DNA from: Bradyrhizobium sp. BR13661
GTDB lineage: Bacteria; Pseudomonadota; Alphaproteobacteria; Rhizobiales; Xanthobacteraceae
Assembly: GCF_029892425.1 (NCBI RefSeq)
Contig: NZ_JARXWB010000015.1
Coordinates: forward strand, 1-64,000
DNA: 64,000 bases
Reading direction: 5' to 3'
The position numbers and the translations under genes were made by a program. Below, piece by piece: positions 52,290-60,337 of the stretch. The notes below the pieces were generated by a model. It was not told the origin of the DNA and made no database searches. It saw only the letters and a list, made by a program, of their open reading frames with translations. The first letter of the stretch is position 1, and each line of letters begins with the position of its first letter.

Positions 52290-53591
52290 TCACCCCAATT
52301 GAAACACCGCAACCGGCTGCTCATAACCGCGCACCGTGACCTCGCCGAGCGCGACCGCATCCTCGCCGTCGTCGCCCAGCGCCTCCCGCACGGACGCCGA
52401 GATCAGGAGCTGCGAGCCGAACTCCTTGTTCAGCGCCTCGAGCCGCGAGGCAAAATTCACGGTGTCGCCGATCACGGTGTATTCCTTGCGGCGGGGCGAG
52501 CCGATATTGCCGGCGACGACCTCGCCGAAATGAATGCCGATGCCGATCCGCAGCGGCCAGCTCGTCTGCGCATTGATGTGATCCATCGCGGTCAGCATGT
52601 CGCGGCCGGCGGCGACCGCGCGATGCGCGGCATCGGACGCCTCCAGCGGCGCGCCGAACAGCGCGAGAAATCCGTCGCCCAGAAACTTGTTCACGATGCC
52701 GCCATGGCGATCGAGGATATCGACCAGCACCGCAAAGGCGCCGTCGAGCCGATCGACCACCTCCTGAGGCGTGCGCGACTGCGCGCCGGCGGTGAAGCCG
52801 CGGAAATCGACGAACATCACGGCGACGCGGCGGATATCGCCCGCGGCGCTGGTGCCCTCCGCCATCAATCGCTCGACGACCTGCGGCGAGACGTGCTGGC
52901 CGAACAGATTGGTCACCCGATCGCGCGCGGTGGCGGCCGCGATGCTCGCGGCGAATTGCCGCCGCAACTGCGCACCGACGGAGCCCGCCAGCACGCCGCA
53001 GAGCAGGATCACCATGCTGCGCACGGTGTGGAAGTAGATCAGGGGTTCGCCGTCGGCGTTCGCGGAATCGTAATACAGCGCCACCGCCAGGAGCTCACTT
53101 GCCGCGACGAATCCCGTGAAAGTGGACAGCCAGAAATCGAGCCGAAGGGTCGAAAGAATGACGAAGATGAAATAGACCAACGGCAATACGAAACCGAGCG
53201 CGGGCCCGGCGCCCATGCTGCGAATCTGCAGGATCAGGATGAGCGTCGGCAGCGACGTCTCGATGAAGGCTCCGATATAGCGCCTGATCACCGGCAGGTC
53301 GCGATCGAGCTTGAGGCTTCGGCTGATCTGGCTGTGGACCCAGACCTCGAACAGCAGAAAGCCCGTCACAAGAACGTATTCGCGGATCATCCCTTCGGTC
53401 CCGCGCCAGATCCGGTTCGAGATAGCGGGATCGATCACGAAGGTTGCCGTGAGCAAGACGAGCATGACACAGCCGGTGGCGATCAGCGCCCTCACCCGCA
53501 GCAGCTCGGTACGCAGCACTTCGCGCGTCAGCTCGCGCTCGAACGCCTCAGACAGGACGGCTTTGCGCCGGGCCTTCAAAAAGCTGACCAT
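52290..53591 (-). CDS. Class III adenylate/guanylate cyclase with six membrane helices
   Basis: The 433-residue protein has six N-terminal membrane segments (from about residue 33 to 215). A class III cyclase domain follows (~245-433). VAVMFVDFRGFTAG carries the first metal Asp, FLGDGFLALFGAP the second, and GIGIHFGEVVAGNIG and YTVIGDTVNFASRLEAL the remaining conserved blocks. It should synthesise cAMP in response to a membrane-borne cue. It is complete and lies alone, downstream of the ABC efflux operon. Confidence 0.92.
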   Translation of the reverse strand: MVSFLKARRKAVLSEAFERELTREVLRTELLRVRALIATGCVMLVLLTATFVIDPAISNRIWRGTEGMIREYVLVTGFLLFEVWVHSQISRSLKLDRDLPVIRRYIGAFIETSLPTLILILQIRSMGAGPALGFVLPLVYFIFVILSTLRLDFWLSTFTGFVAASELLAVALYYDSANADGEPLIYFHTVRSMVILLCGVLAGSVGAQLRRQFAASIAAATARDRVTNLFGQHVSPQVVERLMAEGTSAAGDIRRVAVMFVDFRGFTAGAQSRTPQEVVDRLDGAFAVLVDILDRHGGIVNKFLGDGFLALFGAPLEASDAAHRAVAAGRDMLTAMDHINAQTSWPLRIGIGIHFGEVVAGNIGSPRRKEYTVIGDTVNFASRLEALNKEFGSQLLISASVREALGDDGEDAVALGEVTVRGYEQPVAVFQLG

Positions 53592-53619
53592 TGCATCCCC
53601 CGTTCCGAAGCAGTCTGCC

Positions 53620-54783
53620 TCAATCCAGCGTGCGGCGGAAGCGCGTCACGGCGATGGTCATGGCGACCAGCATCAGGATGGCAAGCGCCGCCGCATCGAA
53701 CCGCAGGTTCGGCATGGTGGCGCCCTTCAGCATGATGGCGCGAACGATGCGAATGTAGTGCGTCAGCGGCAGGCATTCGCCGACATATTGCGCCCAGGCC
53801 GGCATGCCCGCGAACGGGAACATGAAGCCGGACAGCAAGATGCTCGGCAGGAAGAACATGAATGACATCTGTATCGCCTGCAGCTGATTCTGCGCGACGG
53901 TGGAGAACGTGTAGCCGATTGCGAGATTTGCGGCGATGAAGAGGGTCGAAAGAGCCGCCAGAAGGAACAGATTGCCGAGCACCGGCACGCCGAACAGGAA
54001 CACTCCGATATTGACGATCAGGAAGGCCTGGATGAAGCCGACCAGGATGTAAGGAACGATCTTGCCGATCATCACCTCCACCGGCTTGATCGGCATCGAC
54101 AGGAGGCTCTCCATGGTGCCGCGTTCGATCTCGCGCGTCACCGACAGCGCCGTGAAGATCAGCATCGTCATGGTGAGAATGGTGCCGACAAGTCCCGGCA
54201 CGATGTTCAGCCGCGATTCCGCCGCCGGATTGTAGCGCGCATGCGCGCGGATCTCGAACGGCATCGCCGGCGGATCGCCGATATAGAGATCGTGCGCGAG
54301 CGCGGTCTGCACGATCATGCCGAGCGAGCCGAGTGCGGAGCTCGCCGCGACCGGATCGGTCGCGTCGGCCGCAACCAGCAGCGCCGGCTTGTCGCCGCGC
54401 CGCACCGCGCGTTCGAAGCCGCGCGGGATCTCGACGCCGAACAGTACCTTGCCTGACTTCAGCAGATTGTCGAAATCGTCGACGTCGTGCACTTCATAGA
54501 CGAAGCGGAAATAGGCGGTATTCTCCAATGCCTTCAGGACCGAACGGGCGAGATCGGAGTCCTCCTGCAGCAGCACCGCGCTCGGCAGATGGTGCGGCGT
54601 GGTGTTGATGGCATAACCGAACAGGAGAAGCTGCATCACCGGGATCGCCACGATCATCGCGAAGGAGACGCGGTCCCGCCGAAGCTGAATGAACTCCTTT
54701 GCCATCATGGCATAGGAGCGGCGCCAGAAGCCGAAGCGGTCGCGGATCTCCCGTACGAGGACGGTTGTCCTGACGGTGCTCAT
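53620..54783 (-). CDS. ABC transporter permease (ABC-2 type)
   Basis: The 387-residue protein has an N-terminal membrane helix, a periplasmic domain (~55-190), and five further helices in the C-terminal half. EREIERGTMESLLSMPIKPV is the typical ABC-2 coupling region, and NQLQAIQMSFMFFLPSILLS marks the YhhJ/YbhR branch. It is the membrane part of an exporter with the ATPase and the HlyD lipoprotein encoded upstream. Its start overlaps the ATPase stop by four bases. Confidence 0.92.
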   Translation of the reverse strand: MSTVRTTVLVREIRDRFGFWRRSYAMMAKEFIQLRRDRVSFAMIVAIPVMQLLLFGYAINTTPHHLPSAVLLQEDSDLARSVLKALENTAYFRFVYEVHDVDDFDNLLKSGKVLFGVEIPRGFERAVRRGDKPALLVAADATDPVAASSALGSLGMIVQTALAHDLYIGDPPAMPFEIRAHARYNPAAESRLNIVPGLVGTILTMTMLIFTALSVTREIERGTMESLLSMPIKPVEVMIGKIVPYILVGFIQAFLIVNIGVFLFGVPVLGNLFLLAALSTLFIAANLAIGYTFSTVAQNQLQAIQMSFMFFLPSILLSGFMFPFAGMPAWAQYVGECLPLTHYIRIVRAIMLKGATMPNLRFDAAALAILMLVAMTIAVTRFRRTLD

Positions 54784-55709
54784 TGGAAATTGTCCTTGGA
54801 GCGGCCCATCAGCTCGATGAAGACGTCTTCCAGCGACGGCGCCGATTTCTGCCAGTGCATGTCACCCTTCTCGCGCCACGGCGCGATGCTGGCTTCGAGG
54901 GCCGCGACCTCGCGGCCCGAGACGTGCAGCGAGGTGCCGAACGGCGCCACCATGTCGATCCCGGGCTTGCCGGCGAGCTGGGCCGCGAGGCCATTCAACT
55001 CGCCGGTGACGGTGTAAGTCGTCAGCGCCGATTTCGCGATCACCTCATCGACGCTGCCGCGCGCCAGGAGATGGCCGTAGGCGATGTAGGCGATCTCGTG
55101 ACAGCGCTCCGCCTCGTCCATGTAATGGGTCGAGACCAGCACGGTGAGACCATCGGCGGCGAGGGCGTGGATCTCGTTCCAGAAATCGCGCCGCGCCTTG
55201 GGATCGACGCCGGCGGTCGGCTCGTCCAAGAGCAGCAATTCCGGATTGGGCAACGTGCAGGCCCCCAATGCAAGGCGCTGCTTCCAGCCGCCGGAGAGCT
55301 CGCCCGCGAGCTGCTGCTCGCGGCCCGAGAGGCCGAGCCGCTCGATCATGTCGCGCGCAGCCCCGCGCGCGTCGGCAAGGCCATAGAGCCGCGCAACGAA
55401 TTCGAGGTTCTCGCGCACGGAGAGATCCTGGTAGAGGCTGAAGCGCTGTGTCATGTAGCCGACCTTGCGCTTGATCTTTTCAGCGTCCTTCAGGATGTCG
55501 TAGCCGAGGCAAGTGCCCTCGCCACTGTCGGGCGTCAGCAGGCCGCAGAGGATGCGGATGGTTGTGGTCTTGCCCGAGCCGTTCGGCCCGAGGAAGCCGT
55601 AGATCGAGCCGCGCTTCACCTGCATCGACAGATCGTGCACGACCTCGCGGCCGCCGAACGATTTGGTCAGGCCCTTGACGTCGATCGCGATGTCGTTCGC
55701 ACCGTTCAT
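54780..55709 (-). CDS. ABC transporter ATP-binding protein
   Basis: The 309-residue ATPase has Walker A GPNGSGKTTTIRILCG, signature GELSGGWKQRLALGA, Walker B LLLLDEPTAGVD and a switch histidine in VLVSTHYMDEAERC. The ATG at 55709 lies within the stop of the HlyD gene, so the operon is coupled: tetR, hlyD, ATPase, permease. It powers an ABC-2 type exporter of the YbhF/DrrA class. Confidence 0.94.
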   Translation of the reverse strand: MNGANDIAIDVKGLTKSFGGREVVHDLSMQVKRGSIYGFLGPNGSGKTTTIRILCGLLTPDSGEGTCLGYDILKDAEKIKRKVGYMTQRFSLYQDLSVRENLEFVARLYGLADARGAARDMIERLGLSGREQQLAGELSGGWKQRLALGACTLPNPELLLLDEPTAGVDPKARRDFWNEIHALAADGLTVLVSTHYMDEAERCHEIAYIAYGHLLARGSVDEVIAKSALTTYTVTGELNGLAAQLAGKPGIDMVAPFGTSLHVSGREVAALEASIAPWREKGDMHWQKSAPSLEDVFIELMGRSKDNFQ

Positions 55710-56494
55710 CGCTTGTCCGCCACCGGAGTCTTTGGGTTGAGATAGACGTTGATCGGCTGGCCCACCCGCAAGGCATCGGGCCGCGACGGCCGCGCCTGGA
55801 TCAGATAGACGAGCTTGTTGCGCTCTTCGAGGCTGTAGATCACAGGCGGGGTGTATTCGGCCGAGGTCGCGATGAAATAGATCTTCGCGGTGAGGTCGGC
55901 CGCGCAATTGTCGCAGGCGACCCGCACCTCGTCACCAACAGACAGCTTCGGCAACTCGGTCTCCGGCACGAAGAAGCGAAGCTTCATGTTGCCGGGCGGC
56001 ATGATCGAGAGCACCGGCCGCTGCGCCGCCACCATTTCGCCTTCGCGGAAATAGATCTGCTGGATGGTTCCGGCGACAGGCGCAGAGCCCTTGCGCCGCG
56101 CGAGCCGCGTCTCCGAGGTCACCACCCGCGCCTGCGCGACCCGCAGGTCAGAGACAGCGGAGTCCAGTGTGGCTTGCGTGCCGGAACCGGTCTTGCGCAG
56201 GGATTCCGCGCGATCGAACACCTGCTGCGCATTCGCCAGTGTCGCCTTGGTCTGGTTGAGATCGGCAAGCTGGAGATCGTCGTCGACCGAATACAGGGCA
56301 TCGCCGACCTTCACCACATCGCCTTCGCGGATATCGAGCCTGGTCACCCGGCCCGCCTCGTCCGGACTGACATAAATCATGTCGGCCTCGACCCAGCCCT
56401 GGAAGCCGGGATCGCGCTTCTCCTTGCAGCCGGCAAGCACGGTTGCGAGCAGGCCGGCCAATGCGATTGCTAGAACCCTTTGCGACGACCTCAT
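55706..56494 (-). CDS. HlyD family efflux adaptor (lipoprotein)
   Basis: The 262-residue protein has a lipoprotein signal with lipobox LAGC (Cys23). HlyD/YbhG-type halves follow: GWVEADMIYVSPDEAGRVTR, a coiled-coil helix pair (~75-135), then APVAGTIQQIYFREGEMVAA and QARPSRPDALRVGQPINVYL. It would bridge the inner-membrane pump to the outer membrane. It overlaps both the tetR and ATPase genes by four bases. Confidence 0.9.
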   Translation of the reverse strand: MRSSQRVLAIALAGLLATVLAGCKEKRDPGFQGWVEADMIYVSPDEAGRVTRLDIREGDVVKVGDALYSVDDDLQLADLNQTKATLANAQQVFDRAESLRKTGSGTQATLDSAVSDLRVAQARVVTSETRLARRKGSAPVAGTIQQIYFREGEMVAAQRPVLSIMPPGNMKLRFFVPETELPKLSVGDEVRVACDNCAADLTAKIYFIATSAEYTPPVIYSLEERNKLVYLIQARPSRPDALRVGQPINVYLNPKTPVADKR

Positions 56495-57186
56495 GTCGTC
56501 CTCCGTTCGCCAAAAATCAAATCAAGATGGACACGCAGCATGTCCTGCGCATCGAGCGGCGCGTGCCGCGCAAACAGGCTCTGCCAGATCACCGCGATCA
56601 TCGCGGGCGCGACCAGGATCTGCGGATAGCGCGCGAGATTCTTCTGATGGATCTCGCCGCGGGCAATGCCGAGCTCGATCAGCGCGCGCATGCCGGCGAT
56701 CCCGCGCGAGACGACTTCGCGATAGTAGAAATCCGCGACAGACGGAAAGCGCGGGCCCTCTGCCACGATCAGGCGGACGAGATCGCCGCGCCTTGTTCCC
56801 ATCACCTCTTTGAGAAAGTTGCCGGCAAAGGTCTCGATCAGATCGCGCACCGAGCCCGCTGGCGGCGGCAATGCGTTGAGCCGCGCCACCACTGGCACGA
56901 TCACGGTGCGCACCAGTTCCTCGAACATCGATTCCTTGTCCTTGAAGTGCAGGTAGATCGTGCCTTTCGCGACACCTGCGCGCTTGGCGATGTCGTCGAG
57001 CCGCGTCGCGGCAAAGCCCCGGGCGATAAACTCATCCATGGCCGCTTCGACGATTGCTGCGCGTCGCTCTGCAGCGCGCATGGCACGGCTCGAAGCCGGA
57101 GCGGCTTCCCCGCCGGCTTCGGGCCTGTGACTCGCAGCCTTGGATTTTTCCTTGGCCGCAGCCGCTTTGGCAGGCTTCCTTGTCAT
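56491..57186 (-). CDS. TetR/AcrR family regulator
   Basis: The 231-residue protein has a basic, Ala/Lys-rich leader (~1-38). The TetR helix-turn-helix follows (IVEAAMDEFIARGFAATRLD, IAKRAGVAKGTIYLHFKDKE), then a helical ligand domain. It begins the efflux operon with hlyD and the ABC genes and is preceded by a perfect 18-bp operator, so it almost certainly represses its own operon. The long basic leader is unusual among TetR proteins. Confidence 0.93.
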   Translation of the reverse strand: MTRKPAKAAAAKEKSKAASHRPEAGGEAAPASSRAMRAAERRAAIVEAAMDEFIARGFAATRLDDIAKRAGVAKGTIYLHFKDKESMFEELVRTVIVPVVARLNALPPPAGSVRDLIETFAGNFLKEVMGTRRGDLVRLIVAEGPRFPSVADFYYREVVSRGIAGMRALIELGIARGEIHQKNLARYPQILVAPAMIAVIWQSLFARHAPLDAQDMLRVHLDLIFGERRTT

Positions 57187-57196
57187 TTCTTATTTA

Positions 57197-57214
57197 TGAC
57201 TGACTGGTCAGTCA
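57197..57214. promoter_or_regulatory. TetR operator
   Basis: TGACTGAC-TG-GTCAGTCA is a perfect inverted repeat, 10 bases before the tetR ATG on the minus strand. TGACTGACTNGTCAGTCA-type palindromes are usual targets of AcrR-like TetR regulators. Confidence 0.8.
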
Positions 57215-57252
57215 ATGTCAATTGGCCCTCGTCACCGCCAGCGCGCGAATGA

Positions 57253-57286
57253 ATTAGTATTGACTAATGCATTAGCTATCGCTAAT
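57253..57286. promoter_or_regulatory. Tandem ArsR operator
   Basis: Two copies of ATTAG-N6-CTAAT (57253-57268 and 57271-57286) stand side by side just upstream of the arsR-type gene. Both copies have the same 5-bp half-sites and 6-base spacer and are separated by 2 bases. Such AT-rich imperfect palindromes are typical ArsR/SdpR-like binding sites and would cover the promoter. Confidence 0.75.
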
Positions 57287-57294
57287 TGATCGGC

Positions 57295-57630
57295 ATGATT
57301 GAAGCCGGCCCAAACCCCGTTACCGCCGTGATGCGCGCCCTCGCCGATCCGACCCGTCGCGCGGTGTTCGAGCGCGTGTTCGACAGCAAGGAGATCAGCG
57401 TCGCCGAACTGACGCGCGGCAGCGGCGTGACCCAGGGCGCGATCTCGCAGCATTTGAAATCGTTGAAGCAGGCGGGCCTCGTCGCCGAGCGCGCCGAGGG
57501 CCGCAACGTCTATTACCGTGCCGCCCCCCAAGGACTCGAACCGTTGGTGACCTGGATGGATCATTACGGCGTCTTCTGGCGCGAGCGCTTCGAGAACCTG
57601 CGTGACCTCTTGAAGGAGATTGACCCGTGA
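57295..57630 (+). CDS. ArsR-type regulator (SdpR-like)
   Basis: The 111-residue protein is a winged-helix regulator: VMRALADPTRRAVFERVFD, ISVAELTRGSGVTQGAISQH, LKSLKQAGLVAERAEGRNVY. It lacks the metal-binding cysteines of classical ArsR, fitting the SdpR-like branch that pairs with SRPBCC/AHSA1 genes. I use the ATG at 57295; a TTG lies at 57286. The SRPBCC gene overlaps its stop by four bases. Confidence 0.92.
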   Translation: MIEAGPNPVTAVMRALADPTRRAVFERVFDSKEISVAELTRGSGVTQGAISQHLKSLKQAGLVAERAEGRNVYYRAAPQGLEPLVTWMDHYGVFWRERFENLRDLLKEIDP

Positions 57631-58091
57631 ATGCAGCCGCGTTGAAAAACGAAACCAGAGGCATCGTCCTCGACGAGATGCTCCCTCATGCGCCCGAGAC
57701 GGTCTGGAAGGTGCTGACCAGTGCAGAGCTGATCGCACGCTGGCTGATGCCGACGACGGATTTCGAAGCCGTTGAGGGCAAAAATTTCACCCACCAGACC
57801 AAACCGGGTGGCCACTGGGATGGCGTCATCCATTGCTGCGTGCTCGAGGTCGTTCCGTTCAGGCGCCTCGCCTACGCCTGGAAGGGCGGCGATGAGCGCA
57901 ACGTCGGCTACGGCGCGCCGCTCGACACTGTCGTGACGTGGTCCCTCACCCCGGTGGAAGCCGGCACACGAATCCAGCTGGTTCATGCCGGATTCGTCCT
58001 GCCTAGGAACGAGAGCGCCTTCACCGTCATGAGCGGCGGCTGGAAGAAGGTCGTTCGTCAGCTCGACGAAATCAGCGGCGAAGACAAGTAA
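57627..58091 (+). CDS. SRPBCC (AHSA1-like) domain protein
   Basis: The 154-residue protein has the START/AHSA1-like fold: LDEMLPHAPETVWKVLTSAE at the N-terminus, WLMPTTDFEAVEGKNFTHQT, HCCVLEVVPFRRLAYAWKGG and TVVTWSLTPVEAGTRIQLVH. Such proteins bind hydrophobic small molecules. Pairing with an ArsR-type repressor is very common; the protein may sense or sequester the same ligand. It starts at a GTG (57627) in the arsR stop. Confidence 0.9.
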   Translation: MNAAALKNETRGIVLDEMLPHAPETVWKVLTSAELIARWLMPTTDFEAVEGKNFTHQTKPGGHWDGVIHCCVLEVVPFRRLAYAWKGGDERNVGYGAPLDTVVTWSLTPVEAGTRIQLVHAGFVLPRNESAFTVMSGGWKKVVRQLDEISGEDK

Positions 58092-58115
58092 CGAGACAGG
58101 TGAGGAGTGATCACG

Positions 58116-58529
58116 ATGGACAAGCCCTATACCGGCGGCTGCGCCTGCGGCGCGATCCGCTATTCGATCACCGGCGAGCCTTTGTTCGCCAATCACTGCC
58201 AGTGCCGGGATTGCCAGCGTGAAAGCGGCACCGGCCATGGCTCTTACGCCACCTTCCCGCGCGCCGGCGTCACGGTGACGGGCCATGCGAAGACATGGGA
58301 CATGACCGGCGACAGCGGCAACGTGAAGACGCGCGCGTTCTGCCCCGAATGCGGCGTGGCCGTTTACATGACCTTCAAGGCCATGCCCGACATTTTCACC
58401 ATCCGCGCCGCGAGCCTCGACGAGCCGGCCCGCTACAAGCCGCAGGCGGTCACCTACGCGGTGCGCGCCTACGACTGGGATCCTCTTGATTCCAGCCTGA
58501 TGAAATTCCAGACGATGCCGTCCGGCTGA
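58116..58529 (+). CDS. GFA family protein (glutathione-dependent formaldehyde-activating-like)
   Basis: The 137-residue protein has the Mss4-like GFA zinc fold: YTGGCACGAIRYSI, HCQCRDCQRESG and RAFCPECGVAVYM, giving the expected cysteine clusters. Although named after formaldehyde-activating enzyme, most members have unknown thiol or adduct substrates. The ATG at 58116 follows GTGAGGAG. It is third in the arsR, SRPBCC, GFA unit, 24 bases after SRPBCC. Confidence 0.9.
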   Translation: MDKPYTGGCACGAIRYSITGEPLFANHCQCRDCQRESGTGHGSYATFPRAGVTVTGHAKTWDMTGDSGNVKTRAFCPECGVAVYMTFKAMPDIFTIRAASLDEPARYKPQAVTYAVRAYDWDPLDSSLMKFQTMPSG

Positions 58530-58596
58530 GGCGGAGGATTCTTGTTTTGACGCGTCTTCTTGACGCAAACCGGCATCCACTTCGCTCGAAAACGCT

Positions 58597-59622
58597 TTAG
58601 CCAAAATCGAGTACCACGCGGCCGTCGATCTTGCCGGCCTTCATCCGCTCGAACACGTCGTTGATTTGCGCGAGCGGCACCTTCGTCACCTCGGCCTTCA
58701 CCTTGCCGTCCGCGGCGAACGCGATGGCCTCGTCGAGATCCCTGCGGGTCCCGACGATGGAGCCGCGCACGGTGATGCGCTTGAGCACCACATCGAAGAT
58801 CGGCGTCGGGAATTCGCCCGGCGGCAGGCCGACGAGGCTGACGGTGCCCTTCCGGCGCACCATCTTCAGCGCCTGGGCAAACGCGGCGGTCGAAACCGCC
58901 GTCACCAGCACGCCGTGAGCCCCGCCGCCGGTCGCTGCCAGAACCTTGTCGACGGCATCGTTTGCGAGTGCGTTGACCGCAAGATCAGCACCGGTCTGGC
59001 GCGCGAGCTTGAGCTTGTCCTCGGCAATATCGATCGCCGCGACCTTGAATCCCATCGCCTTGGCGTACTGGATCGCAACATGACCAAGGCCGCCAACGCC
59101 TGAGATGGCAACCCACTCGCCGGGCCGCGCGTCGGTCTCCTTCAATCCCTTGTATGTGGTGACGCCAGCGCACAGGATCGGTGCCACCGCGGCGAAGTCG
59201 ATCGTCGGCGGCAGCTTCGCCGCGAAGGTCGCCGAGGCGATGACATATTCGGCAAAGCCACCGTTCACGCTGTAACCGGTGTTATGCTGGTGCTCGCACA
59301 ACGTCTCCCAGCCGGTCTCGCAATATTCGCACGACATGCAGGCATCGTGCAGCCAAGCCACGCCAACGGCGTCTCCGACTTTCAGATTTTTCACGCCAGC
59401 TCCGAGCGCAGCGACGATGCCGGCGGCTTCATGGCCAGGAATGAAGGGCGGCACCGGCTTCACGGGCCAGTCACCGGAGGCGGCATGCAGATCGGTGTGA
59501 CAGACGCCGCAGGCCTTCACCTTGACCAAAACTTCACCAGGACCGGGCTGCGGCACCGGCACGTCCTCAATCACCAGCGGCTTGCCGAATTGCTTGACGA
59601 CAGCGGCTTTCATGGTCGGCAT
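58597..59622 (-). CDS. adhP: Zinc-dependent alcohol dehydrogenase
   Basis: The 341-residue protein has the catalytic-zinc CGVCHTDLHAASGDWP and GHEAAGIV, structural-zinc cysteines in CMSCEYCETGWETLCEHQ, and the NAD-binding ISGVGGLGHVAIQYAKAMG. It matches AdhP-type ethanol/aldehyde dehydrogenases. GGAG stands 7 bases before the ATG at 59622; a second ATG at 59613 is possible. It converges with the GFA gene. Confidence 0.93.
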   Translation of the reverse strand: MPTMKAAVVKQFGKPLVIEDVPVPQPGPGEVLVKVKACGVCHTDLHAASGDWPVKPVPPFIPGHEAAGIVAALGAGVKNLKVGDAVGVAWLHDACMSCEYCETGWETLCEHQHNTGYSVNGGFAEYVIASATFAAKLPPTIDFAAVAPILCAGVTTYKGLKETDARPGEWVAISGVGGLGHVAIQYAKAMGFKVAAIDIAEDKLKLARQTGADLAVNALANDAVDKVLAATGGGAHGVLVTAVSTAAFAQALKMVRRKGTVSLVGLPPGEFPTPIFDVVLKRITVRGSIVGTRRDLDEAIAFAADGKVKAEVTKVPLAQINDVFERMKAGKIDGRVVLDFG

Positions 59623-59725
59623 CAGTCTACTCCGTTGCATTACACAAGCAGACTAGCGATGCCCCGCGGCTCTCCCTTGATCGGAGTCAAACAACGCAAG
59701 CTTATTGATCGCAAATGCGACAATG

Positions 59726-60136
59726 TCAGCTATGGAACTTCAATCCGTCGACGATCTTGTCGATCACCTTGCGCTCGGCGCGCATCGCGATGCCGACAAG
59801 ATTGAGATCTGCGCGCGCAACCGCCCTCACCGCCTCGCGATTGGCGGCATCATGCGTCGTCGTGAACATGTCCTCGGTATAGATCGCCGGCGTGACGTTG
59901 CGCGCGAGTGCGCGATCGAGTGCGCGCGACAGCGCCGGACCATCGGCACCGTAGATCAGGATCGGTTGGCCGATCAGCGCAAGATATTTCGTGCTTGAGG
60001 CGTCCTCATAGGCATCGCCGATGCACTCCGGAAAGGCAGCAGCGACGCCGCTCGTCAGGAATGACGCAACATTGAGCTTCTGCCAGGCTTGGAGGTCGTT
60101 GCGAATGACAACGGCAATCTTGGTATCGAACTGCAT
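59726..60136 (-). CDS. DUF2000 family protein
   Basis: The 136-residue protein starts MQFDTKIAVVIRNDLQAWQK, and KYLALIGQPILIYGADGPAL and IAMRAERKVIDKIVDGLKFH are further family blocks. DUF2000 proteins are related to the peptidyl-tRNA hydrolase 2 fold but their function is unknown. GGGAGAG precedes the ATG at 60136. It diverges from the CYTH-CHAD gene across about 200 bp. Confidence 0.85.
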   Translation of the reverse strand: MQFDTKIAVVIRNDLQAWQKLNVASFLTSGVAAAFPECIGDAYEDASSTKYLALIGQPILIYGADGPALSRALDRALARNVTPAIYTEDMFTTTHDAANREAVRAVARADLNLVGIAMRAERKVIDKIVDGLKFHS

Positions 60137-60337
60137 GAACTCTCCCGCACACATCCAAGCGTCTGGAAAGAAAAGAAAATTCCGAGCGCTGCGACTGTGT
60201 AGGCAAATGTAGTGCGGATTGTCCCGGCGATCACAGCGCGAAAATTTCAACCCGCGATGCGATCGGCCACGCTTCTCTCCGCAGACCAAGTCGGATATAC
60301 ATCGTTGCCTTGTCATTGAACTGTCACAAAGCTACGA

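Noticed and set aside
52299..53735. A 478-codon plus-strand frame opposite the cyclase
   Set aside because: Antisense to a complete class III cyclase with intact catalytic motifs; composition is typical of a shadow frame.
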